Source: Roseovarius sp.
GTDB lineage: Bacteria > Pseudomonadota > Alphaproteobacteria > Rhodobacterales > Rhodobacteraceae
Direction of reading: 5' to 3'
DNA: 64,000 nucleotides
Assembly: GCA_021775255.1 (NCBI GenBank)
Contig: JAJFIA010000001.1
Coordinates: 372,001 to 436,000 of the forward strand
Part shown: positions 1 to 8,867 of the stretch, one piece after another
How positions within the stretch are numbered: the stretch's first letter is position 1
Layout of the letters: the number at the start of each line of letters is the position of its first letter
Program-made: the position numbers and the translations under genes
The notes under the pieces: model-generated
The model's input: the letters and a program-made list of their open reading frames with translations, nothing else
Databases searched by the model: none
What the model was told of the DNA's origin: nothing

Positions 1-1013
1 TTGAGCTGCTCGTTCTTCTTCGGGTCCACCGCATCTTCACTGCTGCCATCCCAGGCCCGGATCGCATCAAAAATCTCATTCAGCCGCGCTTCGTGCATTT
101 TTGAGCCGGCCACGATCGAGGCCACCTTCTGTTCCTCGCGAACCTTCCAGTTGATGAATTCGCTGATATCAGGGTGATCGGCATCAATGATCACCATCTT
201 GGCGGCGCGCCGCGTGGTACCGCCGGATTTGATCGCGCCCGCCGCCCGGTCACCTATTTTAAGGAAACCCATCAGGCCCGACGATTTGCCGCCACCTGAC
301 AGGGCTTCCCCATCGGCACGCAGGGAGGAGAAGTTCGTGCCGGTTCCCGATCCGTATTTGAAAAGCCGCGCCTCACGCACCCAAAGATCCATGATGCCGC
401 CATCGCCCACCAGATCATCGGCGACCGATTGAATGAAACAGGCATGTGGCTGTGGGTGCTCATAGGCGTTGGTGGATTTGGTCAATTCACCACTTTCGTG
501 ATCCACATAATAATGCCCCTGACTTGGGCCGTTGATGCCATACGCCCAATGCAGGCCGGTGTTGAACCATTGCGGAGAGTTCGGCGCCGCCATCTGCCGC
601 GCCAGCATCACCCGCATTTCATCAAAATAGGCGCGGGCATCGGATACGGCCGTGAAATAACCGCCCTTCCAGCCCCAATAGGTCCAGGCCCCGGCAAGGC
701 GGTCAAACACCTGCTTGGCGCTGGTCTCACCGCCCATTTCAACACCGTCGCCATCGGGTTCAGAGCGCCACAGGAATTCGGGCACATCCTTTTCCTTGAC
801 CTTTTTAAGCTTCGCAGGCACCCCCGCCTTGCGGAAATATTTCTGCGCGATCACATCACTGGCCACCTGACTCCAGCCTGCGGGCACTTCAACCTCATCA
901 AGCTTGAACACCACGGTGCCGTCGGGATTTCTGATTTCCGAGCTTGTGGTGACAAATTCCAGGTCCTTGTAGGCGTCCTGTCCGGATTTGGTAAATTTAC
1001 GTTCAATTTTCAT
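1..1013 (-). CDS. nrdJ: Vitamin B12-dependent (class II) ribonucleotide reductase, N-terminal part
   Basis: Reduces ribonucleotides to deoxyribonucleotides with adenosylcobalamin as radical source, independently of oxygen. The reading frame is open from the ATG at 1013 to the left edge (about 337 residues), so only the N-terminal part is present. The translation starts MKIERKFTKSGQDAYKDLEF and contains NSPQWFNTGLHWAYG, PHACFIQSV and SGGTTRRAAKMVIIDADHP, all characteristic of the long NrdJ type found in alphaproteobacteria. A GAGG stretch lies about nine bases before the ATG. The upstream region holds two NrdR-like boxes and a DnaA-box match. The frame is easily missed because its stop lies outside the window. 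Family assignment is secure; the C-terminal zinc-finger region cannot be inspected. Confidence 0.95.
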   Translation of the reverse strand, partial: MKIERKFTKSGQDAYKDLEFVTTSSEIRNPDGTVVFKLDEVEVPAGWSQVASDVIAQKYFRKAGVPAKLKKVKEKDVPEFLWRSEPDGDGVEMGGETSAKQVFDRLAGAWTYWGWKGGYFTAVSDARAYFDEMRVMLARQMAAPNSPQWFNTGLHWAYGINGPSQGHYYVDHESGELTKSTNAYEHPQPHACFIQSVADDLVGDGGIMDLWVREARLFKYGSGTGTNFSSLRADGEALSGGGKSSGLMGFLKIGDRAAGAIKSGGTTRRAAKMVIIDADHPDISEFINWKVREEQKVASIVAGSKMHEARLNEIFDAIRAWDGSSEDAVDPKKNEQL

Positions 1014-1199
1014 TTATCGCTGCCTCATTATCCAGCATTTCACTTGCCCCGCGACCTGACGTTGCAGTTCGCGTCGCCCCCGTATTTTCAGGCAGTTCAG
1101 ATCCCAAAAACTTTTGTCAGCCGCGCAGCGCAGTCAAAAAAGAAGCCCCGATTGATTAACCGGGAGGTGTTTGAGAATTCCAGCCCTCGCCCGGCGTAC

Positions 1200-1246
1200 C
1201 CACTATATGTTGTGTTAAATCTGCCGGTTCACACAATCTGGCGTAT
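1200..1246 (-). promoter_or_regulatory. Tandem NrdR-type boxes upstream of nrdJ
   Basis: Positions 1200-1215 read CCACTATATGTTGTGT, matching the NrdR box consensus (acaCwAtATaTwGtgt) at 14 of 16 positions. A second, weaker copy at 1231-1246 keeps the left half (ACACAATCT) and starts 31 bases after the first, about three helical turns, which is the usual spacing for NrdR box pairs. The known family role is repression of ribonucleotide reductase genes by the ATP-cone regulator NrdR. The second box is degenerate, so the pair is a good but unproven call. Confidence 0.65.
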
Positions 1247-1359
1247 TTCCCCCTCCACCGTCAATGAATTTATTGTCAAAAAATCAAGAAAAAATCATTG
1301 ACGCAGAAGTTGAGAAATGCCGGATCAGCTTTATGTGATTCATTTCATCCGTCATCGCT

Positions 1360-1368
1360 TGTGGATAA
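1360..1368 (-). promoter_or_regulatory. DnaA-box match
   Basis: TTATCCACA on the minus strand is a perfect DnaA box. It lies about 350 bases upstream of the nrdJ start, in a 594-base stretch without a gene (1014-1607). A single 9-mer can occur by chance; no cluster of boxes or AT-rich unwinding region was seen, so this is not proposed as an origin. Confidence 0.35.
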
Positions 1369-1548
1369 CATTTTTCACCGATGAATTGGCCTGCGGTGAA
1401 ATCTGTTTCATTCGGCAGACTTAGCGATAAAACCTCACCACATACCTTAGGTTCCGGGCGTAAAGCCATCACTCGAGCGCAGCCTGATTGACAATTTTCG
1501 CCCCCCCGCAGAAAAAAAGTGCAGCCGCGCCACAGTCGGGCATCAATA

Positions 1549-1577
1549 GGCCAAAAGCCGGTGAATTGTTCACCGGC
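1549..1577 (-). terminator. Rho-independent terminator of tRNA-Pro
   Basis: Read on the minus strand, a perfect 9-bp stem (GCCGGTGAA / TTCACCGGC) with a CAA loop is followed by TTTT. It begins 30 bases beyond the 3' end of tRNA-Pro. The rest of the gene-free stretch 1014-1607 shows a second inverted repeat (TTCACCG at about 1374 with CGGTGAA at about 1393) and the regulatory boxes listed separately. Confidence 0.7.
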
Positions 1578-1607
1578 CTGCATCACTCTCACATGGGTTT
1601 GAAGATA

Positions 1608-1684
1608 TGGTCGGGGCGGCGAGATTCGAACTCACGACCCCCTGTACCCAAAACAGGTGCGCTACCAGACTGCGCCACGCCCCG
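1608..1684 (-). tRNA. tRNA-Pro (anticodon UGG)
   Basis: Read on the minus strand the 77-base sequence folds as a standard cloverleaf. The 7-bp acceptor stem is CGGGGCG / CGCCCCG with discriminator A and an encoded CCA end. The D-loop has GGTAGC, the anticodon loop is TTTTGGGTA with anticodon TGG, and the T-loop is GTTCGAATC. It has its own terminator downstream and stands alone between nrdJ and a DUF192 gene. Confidence 0.97.
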
Positions 1685-1773
1685 GACCGTGCATCTCTCT
1701 ACTCATCATTGCCGGGTTTGAAAAGCCCTAAATCGGGCAGAATTCCACCAGAGCCAAATTAATTTAGCAACCC

Positions 1774-2271
1774 TCAGCAGGGCCAGGCGGCCAGCGCAGG
1801 ATCAAAGGCCGGGTGGCGCATCTCACTGCCTTCGGTAATGCCCAGAGATTTGGCAAGCCCGCCATTGATTTCAAGAACCGCCATTATATCCTGCCCACCC
1901 ATGATCGGCGTGGTGTCCTGCGGGATGGCCATTTCATGAATGCGCTTCACGGTGCCGGTTTGATCAAGAAAAAGCATATCAAGCGGGATCAGCGTGTTTT
2001 TCATCCAGAACCCCACCTGTTTCGGCGCCGGATAGACAAACAGCATACCGGCGTTTGCAGCCATGCTTTCGCGAAACATAAGCCCCTTGGCGCGCTCGGC
2101 CCGGTCATCGGCAACCTCAACCGAGAATCGCGCCTGCCCCCAGTCGCCGCGCAACAGCACCTGATTTTCACGACATTCGCCGGCCTTTGCCGTGGCTGCA
2201 AAAGCCATGACAAAAATCATGACCAGCCCTGCAATCAGCCTCGAAGCTTTACCGCCATTTCCCATCCACAC
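1774..2271 (-). CDS. DUF192 family secreted protein
   Basis: A 165-residue protein with an N-terminal signal peptide (hydrophobic segment around residues 10-28 ending in AKA) and one DUF192 domain. Typical motifs are RAKGLMFRESM, GMLFVYP, FWMKNTLIPLDMLF and VLEINGG, at roughly residues 60-145. The family is small, exported and without an established biochemical role. The frame overlaps the end of the upstream cold-shock gene by 37 bases, so they are probably co-transcribed; the true start may be the second Met (2265). Two Cys residues (after the signal cleavage site and at the C-terminus) could form a disulfide, which is speculation. Confidence 0.85.
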   Translation of the reverse strand: MWMGNGGKASRLIAGLVMIFVMAFAATAKAGECRENQVLLRGDWGQARFSVEVADDRAERAKGLMFRESMAANAGMLFVYPAPKQVGFWMKNTLIPLDMLFLDQTGTVKRIHEMAIPQDTTPIMGGQDIMAVLEINGGLAKSLGITEGSEMRHPAFDPALAAWPC

Positions 2272-2768
2272 ACCTCCGTTGCCATACGGCCACGTTTACC
2301 ATCTATCACCCGGATTGCCAGCGCCTCGCCGGGTTGCAATTCTGCCAGCCCCGAACGCCGGAGCACCTCGACATGCACAAACACATCTTCCTCGCGGCCA
2401 AAGGTATTGGCAAAACCAAAGCCCTTGCCCTTGTCAAACCATTTCACCCGTGCAGGTTCAAGCGGGGCCGAGCGGATCACTTCGGGATCTATATCATCAA
2501 GATCCAGCAGCTCGCCGACACCGATGTCATCGGGCGGGTGAATCTCGATCACCTCAATCGCCTGAACACCGCGTTCCGTATCCTGCACATCAAGTTCAAC
2601 AACAGCCCTGTCAGCCACAGAGCTCTGGCCAAAATTGCGCAACACGTTTGCATGTAACAAAATATCCGGCCCGCCTTCATCGGCGATTACAAAACCAAAC
2701 CCTTTGACGGGATCAAACCACTTAACAATACCCTTTATTCTGCGAATATCATTCTCATTTGTCGTCAC
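2235..2768 (-). CDS. Double cold-shock domain protein
   Basis: A 177-residue protein with two cold-shock (OB-fold) domains. The first, about residues 10-70, carries GIVKWFDPVKGFGFV. The second, about residues 105-170, carries ARVKWFDKGKGFGFA and DVFVHVEVL. These are the RNP1-like aromatic nucleic-acid-binding motifs, and an acidic linker (GELLDLDDIDPE) joins the domains. Most bacterial Csp proteins are about 70 residues with one domain; the tandem form is common in alphaproteobacteria. The start is a GTG (2766-2768) preceded by AGGG. It likely acts as an RNA chaperone; whether it is cold-induced cannot be read from the sequence. Confidence 0.9.
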   Translation of the reverse strand: MTTNENDIRRIKGIVKWFDPVKGFGFVIADEGGPDILLHANVLRNFGQSSVADRAVVELDVQDTERGVQAIEVIEIHPPDDIGVGELLDLDDIDPEVIRSAPLEPARVKWFDKGKGFGFANTFGREEDVFVHVEVLRRSGLAELQPGEALAIRVIDGKRGRMATEVCGWEMAVKLRG

Positions 2769-2903
2769 TTCGCCCTACCATAAAGTATTTGTCCCCATTC
2801 CCGGTAATATCCGGACTAGCTTCTAGTCATGCGACAAGACCGAGCCGCTTGCAAGAAAAAACCGTATTACATTCAACATCTTGCACTTTTGCATACGAAA
2901 TTA

Positions 2904-3509
2904 TCACGGGCTCAGGCGGGTTACCGTCCATTCTTCATCAGGCGCGTTCCGGCGCCAGACAAACCTGTCATGCAACCTGAACGCGCCATCGGCCCAGAAT
3001 TCGATCTCAAGCGGGACAATGCGAAAACCGCCCCAAAATGGCGGGCGTTTTGGGTTTGCCCCATGGCTGACGGCCGCCTTTGCCACCTTCGCCATCAAGG
3101 CCCCACGCGATCTAAGCTCTTGTGATTGCTCAGAACTCCAGGCTCCAAGCCTGCTTTGAAGTGACCGCGAGGCAAAATAAGCATCCGCTATCGGCCCGTC
3201 TTCACGGCTTACCAGCCCGCGCAGCCTGATCTGACGGCGCAGGGATTTCCAGTGCATCACCACGGCAGCCTTGCCGTTTTGTGCCAGTTCACGGCCCTTC
3301 GCACTCCCGTAATTGGTGTAAAAAACAAAGCCGTCATCCGCGATTTCCTTGAGCAGAACCATGCGCACATTCGGCAGACCATTTTCATCCACCGTGGCAA
3401 GCGCCATGGCATTCGGATCATTGACCTCACCTGCTTCGGCCTCACTCAGCCATGAACGGGCCAGATCAAAAGGATTGTCACCGGCAAATATGCCATCACG
3501 TTCTGTCAT
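2904..3509 (-). CDS. pdxH: Pyridoxamine 5'-phosphate oxidase
   Basis: FMN-dependent enzyme of the last step of pyridoxal phosphate synthesis and salvage, oxidising pyridoxamine or pyridoxine phosphate. The 201-residue length fits the family. Visible motifs include [53 protein letters not shown], the substrate-loop segment [12 protein letters not shown] and the C-terminal [10 protein letters not shown]...RLSP. It is divergent from fabI with about 220 bases between the starts, which must hold both promoters. The intergenic stretch to the cold-shock gene (2769-2903) shows no further gene. Confidence 0.96.
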   Translation of the reverse strand: MTERDGIFAGDNPFDLARSWLSEAEAGEVNDPNAMALATVDENGLPNVRMVLLKEIADDGFVFYTNYGSAKGRELAQNGKAAVVMHWKSLRRQIRLRGLVSREDGPIADAYFASRSLQSRLGAWSSEQSQELRSRGALMAKVAKAAVSHGANPKRPPFWGGFRIVPLEIEFWADGAFRLHDRFVWRRNAPDEEWTVTRLSP

Positions 3510-3732
3510 TGTTCTTCTTCGCGCCCAATTTCAAATCTGCGCTAACCTTTAATGATCAATCTATCAAGATCAGATAGCATTGTTTCTAATAATTGCACCT
3601 CCTTTCAACAGGAAATGATGAATATACATAGAGTATAGCATATTCCCGCGCTCCAGTGAACGCCTTCCCCTTGAAGCTGCACTGCTGATCGCCTAAAGAA
3701 TTGCAACACTTAAAACAGGGCGAGGGCAATAA

Positions 3733-4542
<810 letters not shown>

Positions 4543-4554
4543 GGACGCATTTAT

Positions 4555-5157
4555 ATGACTGCCGCTGATCTGATTGCTTTCAATCTCATTCTGGCCGCAG
4601 CTCTCCTGTCTCCCGGCCCGGCCCTGTTGTTTGCCCTGCGGACTGCCATTGCAGATGGCCGCCGCGCCGGTTTTTTGGCGGGGGCGGGGCTGGGCCTGAT
4701 GGCCGGGCTCTGGACATTGGCCGCGCTTTTGGGTCTCGAAAGCCTCTTTGCCCTGTTTCCCTGGGCCTATCTCGGCCTGAAATTCGCCGGGGCGGCCTAT
4801 CTCATTTATATCGCGATCATAACATGGCGCGCCGCCTCCCGGCCTATCACAGACCGCCCCCGCCCCGGCGGGCGGGCATTTCGCGATGGCCTGCTGATCA
4901 ATCTTGGCAACCCGAAATCGGTTCTGTTTGCCGCCGCAACACTTGTTGTGGTCTTTCCCAAAGGCATGAACGCTCAGGATGCCCTGATCATCGTGGGTAA
5001 TCACATTGCGGTCGAAATTGCCTTCTACGGGACTTTTGCTTCCCTTTTGGGATCAGGAATGGCACGACGCAGCTACCATTGCGCCCGTCCGGTGATTGAC
5101 CGCTGCGCGGCGGCGCTGATGGGCGCATTGGGTATGAAACTAATTCTCGACAGGTGA
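4555..5157 (+). CDS. LysE/RhtB-family amino-acid exporter
   Basis: A 200-residue inner-membrane protein with about six predicted helices. It starts with the family signature in [21 protein letters not shown] (residues about 15-35), has a second hydrophobic pair at 40-90, and [10 protein letters not shown] near 120. Members export amino acids or related small molecules; the substrate cannot be deduced. It follows fabI by 12 bases with AAGGA upstream and overlaps the next gene by four bases (ATGA), indicating one operon. Confidence 0.85.
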   Translation: MTAADLIAFNLILAAALLSPGPALLFALRTAIADGRRAGFLAGAGLGLMAGLWTLAALLGLESLFALFPWAYLGLKFAGAAYLIYIAIITWRAASRPITDRPRPGGRAFRDGLLINLGNPKSVLFAAATLVVVFPKGMNAQDALIIVGNHIAVEIAFYGTFASLLGSGMARRSYHCARPVIDRCAAALMGALGMKLILDR

Positions 5158-5666
5158 ATGAGATGACAGAACGGCTCCCCCACGAAAAAGGTTTTCATGT
5201 CAGTTGGGATCAGTTGCACCGCGATGCCCGCGCTTTGGCGTGGCGGCTGGATGGCAAAGGCCCCGGTGAGGGCGGCACCTGGAAAGCAGTGGTGGCAATC
5301 ACCCGTGGCGGCATGGCCCCGGCGATGATCGTTGCGCGTGAGCTGGATATCCGCATTGTCGATACTATCAGCGTGAAAAGCTATGACCATCAGGCCCAAT
5401 CCGAGCCCTATGTGATCAAGACCCCCGATATGGATGTGGTCGGCGATGGCACCGGCGTTTTGATCATTGATGATCTGGTGGATACCGGCCTGACGCTGGA
5501 AGTGGTGCGCAAACATATGCCAAAGGCGCATGTGGCCACCATCTATGCCAAGCCCAAAGGCCGGCCGCAGGTGCAGACATTCATCACCGAGGTCAGTCAG
5601 GACACCTGGATTTTCTTCCCGTGGGATATGGCCTTGCAATATGTCGAGCCATTTCGCGGCCAATGA
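5154..5666 (+). CDS. gpt: Xanthine-guanine phosphoribosyltransferase
   Basis: Purine salvage enzyme transferring the ribose-5-phosphate group from PRPP to xanthine or guanine. The 170-residue protein has the PRPP-binding signature [17 protein letters not shown] at about residues 101-117, [19 protein letters not shown] near 46, and a C-terminal [14 protein letters not shown] typical of the Gpt group. The start at 5154 overlaps the LysE stop; an internal ATG at 5163 (MTERL) is an alternative. The 3' end is followed by a dispersed 30-bp repeat (5674-5703). Confidence 0.93.
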   Translation: MNEMTERLPHEKGFHVSWDQLHRDARALAWRLDGKGPGEGGTWKAVVAITRGGMAPAMIVARELDIRIVDTISVKSYDHQAQSEPYVIKTPDMDVVGDGTGVLIIDDLVDTGLTLEVVRKHMPKAHVATIYAKPKGRPQVQTFITEVSQDTWIFFPWDMALQYVEPFRGQ

Positions 5667-5673
5667 AACCGGG

Positions 5674-5703
5674 CTGCTCATCCGCCCTTACAGGCGGCCT
5701 CGC
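5674..5703 (-). repeat. Dispersed 30-bp repeat, copy 1
   Basis: Read on the minus strand this stretch matches 11120-11149 at 28 of 30 positions. Its 16-base core (CCCTTACAGGCGGCCT on plus) recurs once more at 51145-51160 with one change. All copies sit at or just after gene ends. Confidence 0.7.
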
Positions 5704-5749
5704 AAGGCAGGCACGTAAGGGCCTGACGAGCGCCCCCGGGAGCCAATAA

Positions 5750-6952
5750 ATGACATCCCCTCGCACCGCCGCCACCTTTTCACCGCCGGTAATGCAAGCC
5801 CGCCGCTGGCTCGACGGGGTTACCTTCCCGCCCGGGCGCCCGCTGATCAACGTCAGTCAGGCCGCCCCGGTTGAGCCGCCCCCCGAGCCATTGCGCAATA
5901 TCATCGCGCAAGCCGCGCTTGAGCGCCCCGAGGCGCATCTTTATGGCCCGGTACTGGGCCTGCCTGAACTGCGCGCTGAGGTAGCCAGCCAATGGAGCAC
6001 GGCCTATGACGGCCATATTGACGCGGCTCAGGTGGCCATCACATCCGGCTGCAATCAGGCATTTTGTGCCATTATTTCAGCGCTTTGCGGCGAAGGCGAT
6101 GAGGTGATCCTGCCCACGCCGTGGTATTTCAATCATAAAATGTGGCTGGATATGAGCGGCGTGCGCACCCTGCCCCTGCCCGCCCGCGCGGGCCTGTTGC
6201 CCGATGTGGAAGAAGCCGCCAGCCTGATCACCAACCGCACCCGCGCCATTGTTCTGGTGACCCCCAACAACCCCGGAGGCGTGGAATATCCTTCTGAACT
6301 TGTAGGTGAGTTTTACCAGCTAGCGCGCCGCACTGGCCTTGCCCTGATCATTGATGAAACCTACCGCGATTTTGACGCCCGATCAGGCGCGCCGCATGAT
6401 CTGTTTACCAATCCTGACTGGCATGACACGCTTGTGCAGCTATATTCCTTCTCCAAGGCCTACCGTCTGACCGGGCACCGTGTGGGCGCGATCACAGCCT
6501 CAAAAAACCGCCTTTCCGAGGCCGAGAAATACCTTGATACCGTCACGATCTGCCCCAACCAACTGGGCCAGATTGCCGCCCTTTGGGGGATGCAGAACCT
6601 TGGCCAGTGGCTGGCCGGGGAGCGCGCTGAAATCCTTGACCGGCGTGCCGCCATTCATGATCACATGCCCGCGCTCGAGGCCAAAGGCTGGAAACTGCTG
6701 GGCTGTGGCGCTTATTTTGCCTATCTTGAGCATCCCTTTTTGATGCCGTCGGATGAACTGGCTGAAAAACTGGTGCGAGAGGCCGGTGTTTTGCTCCTGC
6801 CCGGCACCATGTTCACGCCGGAAGGCAGCCCCCAGGGCGCGCGACAGCTCAGGCTGGCATTTGCCAATGTGGATCGGGCCGGCATCACAACATTGTTTGA
6901 ACGCCTCGCCGCGCTGTCATGGCCCCTTGCCCCGGCCAATCCGAGCGCGTAG
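5750..6952 (+). CDS. Class I/II PLP-dependent aminotransferase
   Basis: A 400-residue aminotransferase of fold type I. The pyridoxal-phosphate lysine is in SFSKAYRLTGHRVGA (around residue 232). VTPNNPGG holds the conserved Asn, IDETYRDF the cofactor-ring Asp, and TSGCNQAF the phosphate-binding region. The C-terminus has RQLRLAFANV with the substrate-carboxylate Arg. The family includes aspartate and aromatic aminotransferases, but the substrate is not determined by sequence. It starts 83 bases after gpt, ends 49 bases before ppiD, and may be transcribed with either. Confidence 0.88.
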   Translation: MTSPRTAATFSPPVMQARRWLDGVTFPPGRPLINVSQAAPVEPPPEPLRNIIAQAALERPEAHLYGPVLGLPELRAEVASQWSTAYDGHIDAAQVAITSGCNQAFCAIISALCGEGDEVILPTPWYFNHKMWLDMSGVRTLPLPARAGLLPDVEEAASLITNRTRAIVLVTPNNPGGVEYPSELVGEFYQLARRTGLALIIDETYRDFDARSGAPHDLFTNPDWHDTLVQLYSFSKAYRLTGHRVGAITASKNRLSEAEKYLDTVTICPNQLGQIAALWGMQNLGQWLAGERAEILDRRAAIHDHMPALEAKGWKLLGCGAYFAYLEHPFLMPSDELAEKLVREAGVLLLPGTMFTPEGSPQGARQLRLAFANVDRAGITTLFERLAALSWPLAPANPSA

Positions 6953-7001
6953 ACACAGCCCTGAAAACGCAAAATTATACGGCAAATCTCAAGGAGGCCC
7001 C

Positions 7002-8858
7002 ATGGCTGCTGGTAAAAGTATCACCAACACTCTGGTATGGATTTTGATGGGCATGCTTGTGCTTGGCCTTGGCGGTTTTGGTGTGACCAATATCGGGGGC
7101 GGCGTGCAAAGCGTCGGCAAGGTTGGCGATGTCGATCTCAATATCAATGAATATGCCCGCGGCCTGCAATCCGAAATACGCGCCTTTGAAGCCCAGGTTG
7201 GCACCTCGATCAGCTTTGCCCAGGCCAATCAGTTTGGCCTGAGCGACCGTGTCTTGTCGCGCATGGTGACATTTGCAGCCCTTGATGATGAAACCCGCCG
7301 CATGGGTATTTCCATCGGCGATGAAAACCTGCGGGAACAGATCGTTGCAATCCCAAATTTTCAGGGGGCCGATGGCAGTTTTGACCGCGATGCCTATAAA
7401 TATTCTCTGGAACAGGCCGGCCTGACCGAGGCCGAGTTTGAGGCCGATACCCGCGCCGATACAGCGCGCGCAATCCTTCAGGGCGCGGTTGTGGCAGGTG
7501 TGAATACCCCCGATACCGTAACCGACACATTGATCAATTTCGCCGCCGAGCGCCGCAATGTCACATGGGCCGTACTTGACCGCAATGATCTTGATACCGG
7601 TCTGCCCGAGCCCACTGAAGAAGAGCTGCTAAGCTATCACCGCTCACATCTGCCGGATTTCACCAGCCCCGAAGTCAAGCGCATCACCTATGCCTGGCTC
7701 ACGCCCGACATGCTGCTTGACAGCGTTGAGGTGGATGAGGCGGCACTGCGCGAAGCCTATGAGGCGCGCCATGACGAATTCAATCAGCCCGAGCGGCGCA
7801 TGGTTGAACGCCTGAGCTTTGCCGATCAGGCCGCCGCCGAGGCCGCCATGGCCGGTATTGACAGTGATGAAACCAGCTTTGACGCATTGGTTGAAGACCG
7901 CGGGCTTGAGCTTTCCGATGTGGATATGGGCATCGTCAGCGAATCGGCGCTTGATGCGGCAGGGGCGCCGGTTTTCTCGGCTGATGCCGGTGATGTTCTG
8001 GGCCCCTATGACAGCCCGATCGGCCCGGCCTTGTTTCGCGTCAACGCCATCCTGAATGCGCAGATCACAAGCTTTGAAGAGGCCAAGCCGGAGCTGCGCA
8101 GCATCCTCGCCGCAGACCGGGCCCGCCGGGTGATCGACAGCCAGATAGAAAATATTGACGATCTTCTGGCTGGCGGGGCCACCATCGAGGATCTGGCCAA
8201 GGAAACCGATATGAAGCTTGGCCAGATAGATTGGTACCCCGCCCTGAGCGACGAGATCGGCGGCTACACGGCTTTTCGTCAGGCCGCCGAAACCATCACC
8301 AAAGACGATTTCCCCAAAGTGCTTCGGCTTGAGGATGATGGCATCTTTGCCCTCCGTCTGGATGCGGTGGTTGAACCCGCCATCAGGCCGCTTGACGTGG
8401 TGCGCGATCAGGTGATCCGCGGCTGGCGGGCCGATGCCACAAGCAAGGCCCTGCATGATCAGATCACCCCGAAACTGCCCGCATTGCAGGCCGCCAGCAG
8501 CTTTGAGGATCTCGGCATGAAGCCGCAAACGGCCCTTGCCCTCACCCGCACTGACACGCAGGAAAATACACCGCCGGAATTCAGTGAAACTGCTTTTGCC
8601 ATGAAAAAGGGCGGGGCGCGGGTGATTGAAGGCACCGGCCCGCTTGCAGGCCGGATATATGTGATCCGCCTTGATGACATCCTTGCGCCCGATCCCGAAA
8701 ACGAGGATATCATCACCCTGCGCAGCACTGTGCAGGATCAGGTATCGGCCTCAATGCAACAGGATTTATTTCAGATGCTGGCAGATGATATCCGCACGCG
8801 CGTGGGCTTTACCCTCAACCAGCAGGCGCTGAGCGCAGTGCATGCTAACTTTCAATAG
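7002..8858 (+). CDS. ppiD: PpiD/SurA-type periplasmic peptidyl-prolyl isomerase
   Basis: A 618-residue membrane-anchored periplasmic folding factor. One N-terminal membrane segment (LVWILMGMLVLGLGGFGVTNI, about residues 10-30) is followed by a SurA_N-like chaperone domain (about 35-200) and a degenerate parvulin-type region around 240-370 (RMVERLSFAD, FDALVEDRGLELSDVDMG). A long C-terminal extension follows. The ATG at 7002 was chosen because AAGGAGG lies five bases before it; the frame is open upstream but that part overlaps the aminotransferase. trpE follows nine bases later, so the two are probably co-transcribed, an arrangement common in Rhodobacteraceae. Confidence 0.9.
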   Translation: MAAGKSITNTLVWILMGMLVLGLGGFGVTNIGGGVQSVGKVGDVDLNINEYARGLQSEIRAFEAQVGTSISFAQANQFGLSDRVLSRMVTFAALDDETRRMGISIGDENLREQIVAIPNFQGADGSFDRDAYKYSLEQAGLTEAEFEADTRADTARAILQGAVVAGVNTPDTVTDTLINFAAERRNVTWAVLDRNDLDTGLPEPTEEELLSYHRSHLPDFTSPEVKRITYAWLTPDMLLDSVEVDEAALREAYEARHDEFNQPERRMVERLSFADQAAAEAAMAGIDSDETSFDALVEDRGLELSDVDMGIVSESALDAAGAPVFSADAGDVLGPYDSPIGPALFRVNAILNAQITSFEEAKPELRSILAADRARRVIDSQIENIDDLLAGGATIEDLAKETDMKLGQIDWYPALSDEIGGYTAFRQAAETITKDDFPKVLRLEDDGIFALRLDAVVEPAIRPLDVVRDQVIRGWRADATSKALHDQITPKLPALQAASSFEDLGMKPQTALALTRTDTQENTPPEFSETAFAMKKGGARVIEGTGPLAGRIYVIRLDDILAPDPENEDIITLRSTVQDQVSASMQQDLFQMLADDIRTRVGFTLNQQALSAVHANFQ

Positions 8859-8867
8859 GCAACAGCG

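Noticed and set aside
429-1301. 290-residue plus-strand frame
   Set aside because: It is antisense to the secure nrdJ frame and its translation has no recognisable domain; long antisense frames are common in this GC-rich DNA.
1360-1368. Replication origin near the DnaA box
   Set aside because: A single box without a cluster, AT-rich region or dnaA/parAB/hemE neighbours is not enough.
1284-1592. 102-residue minus-strand frame upstream of nrdJ
   Set aside because: Lies over the regulatory region, contains the DnaA-box and terminator sequences, and shows no protein-like motif.
7644-8528. 294-residue minus-strand frame
   Set aside because: Antisense to ppiD; no domain seen.
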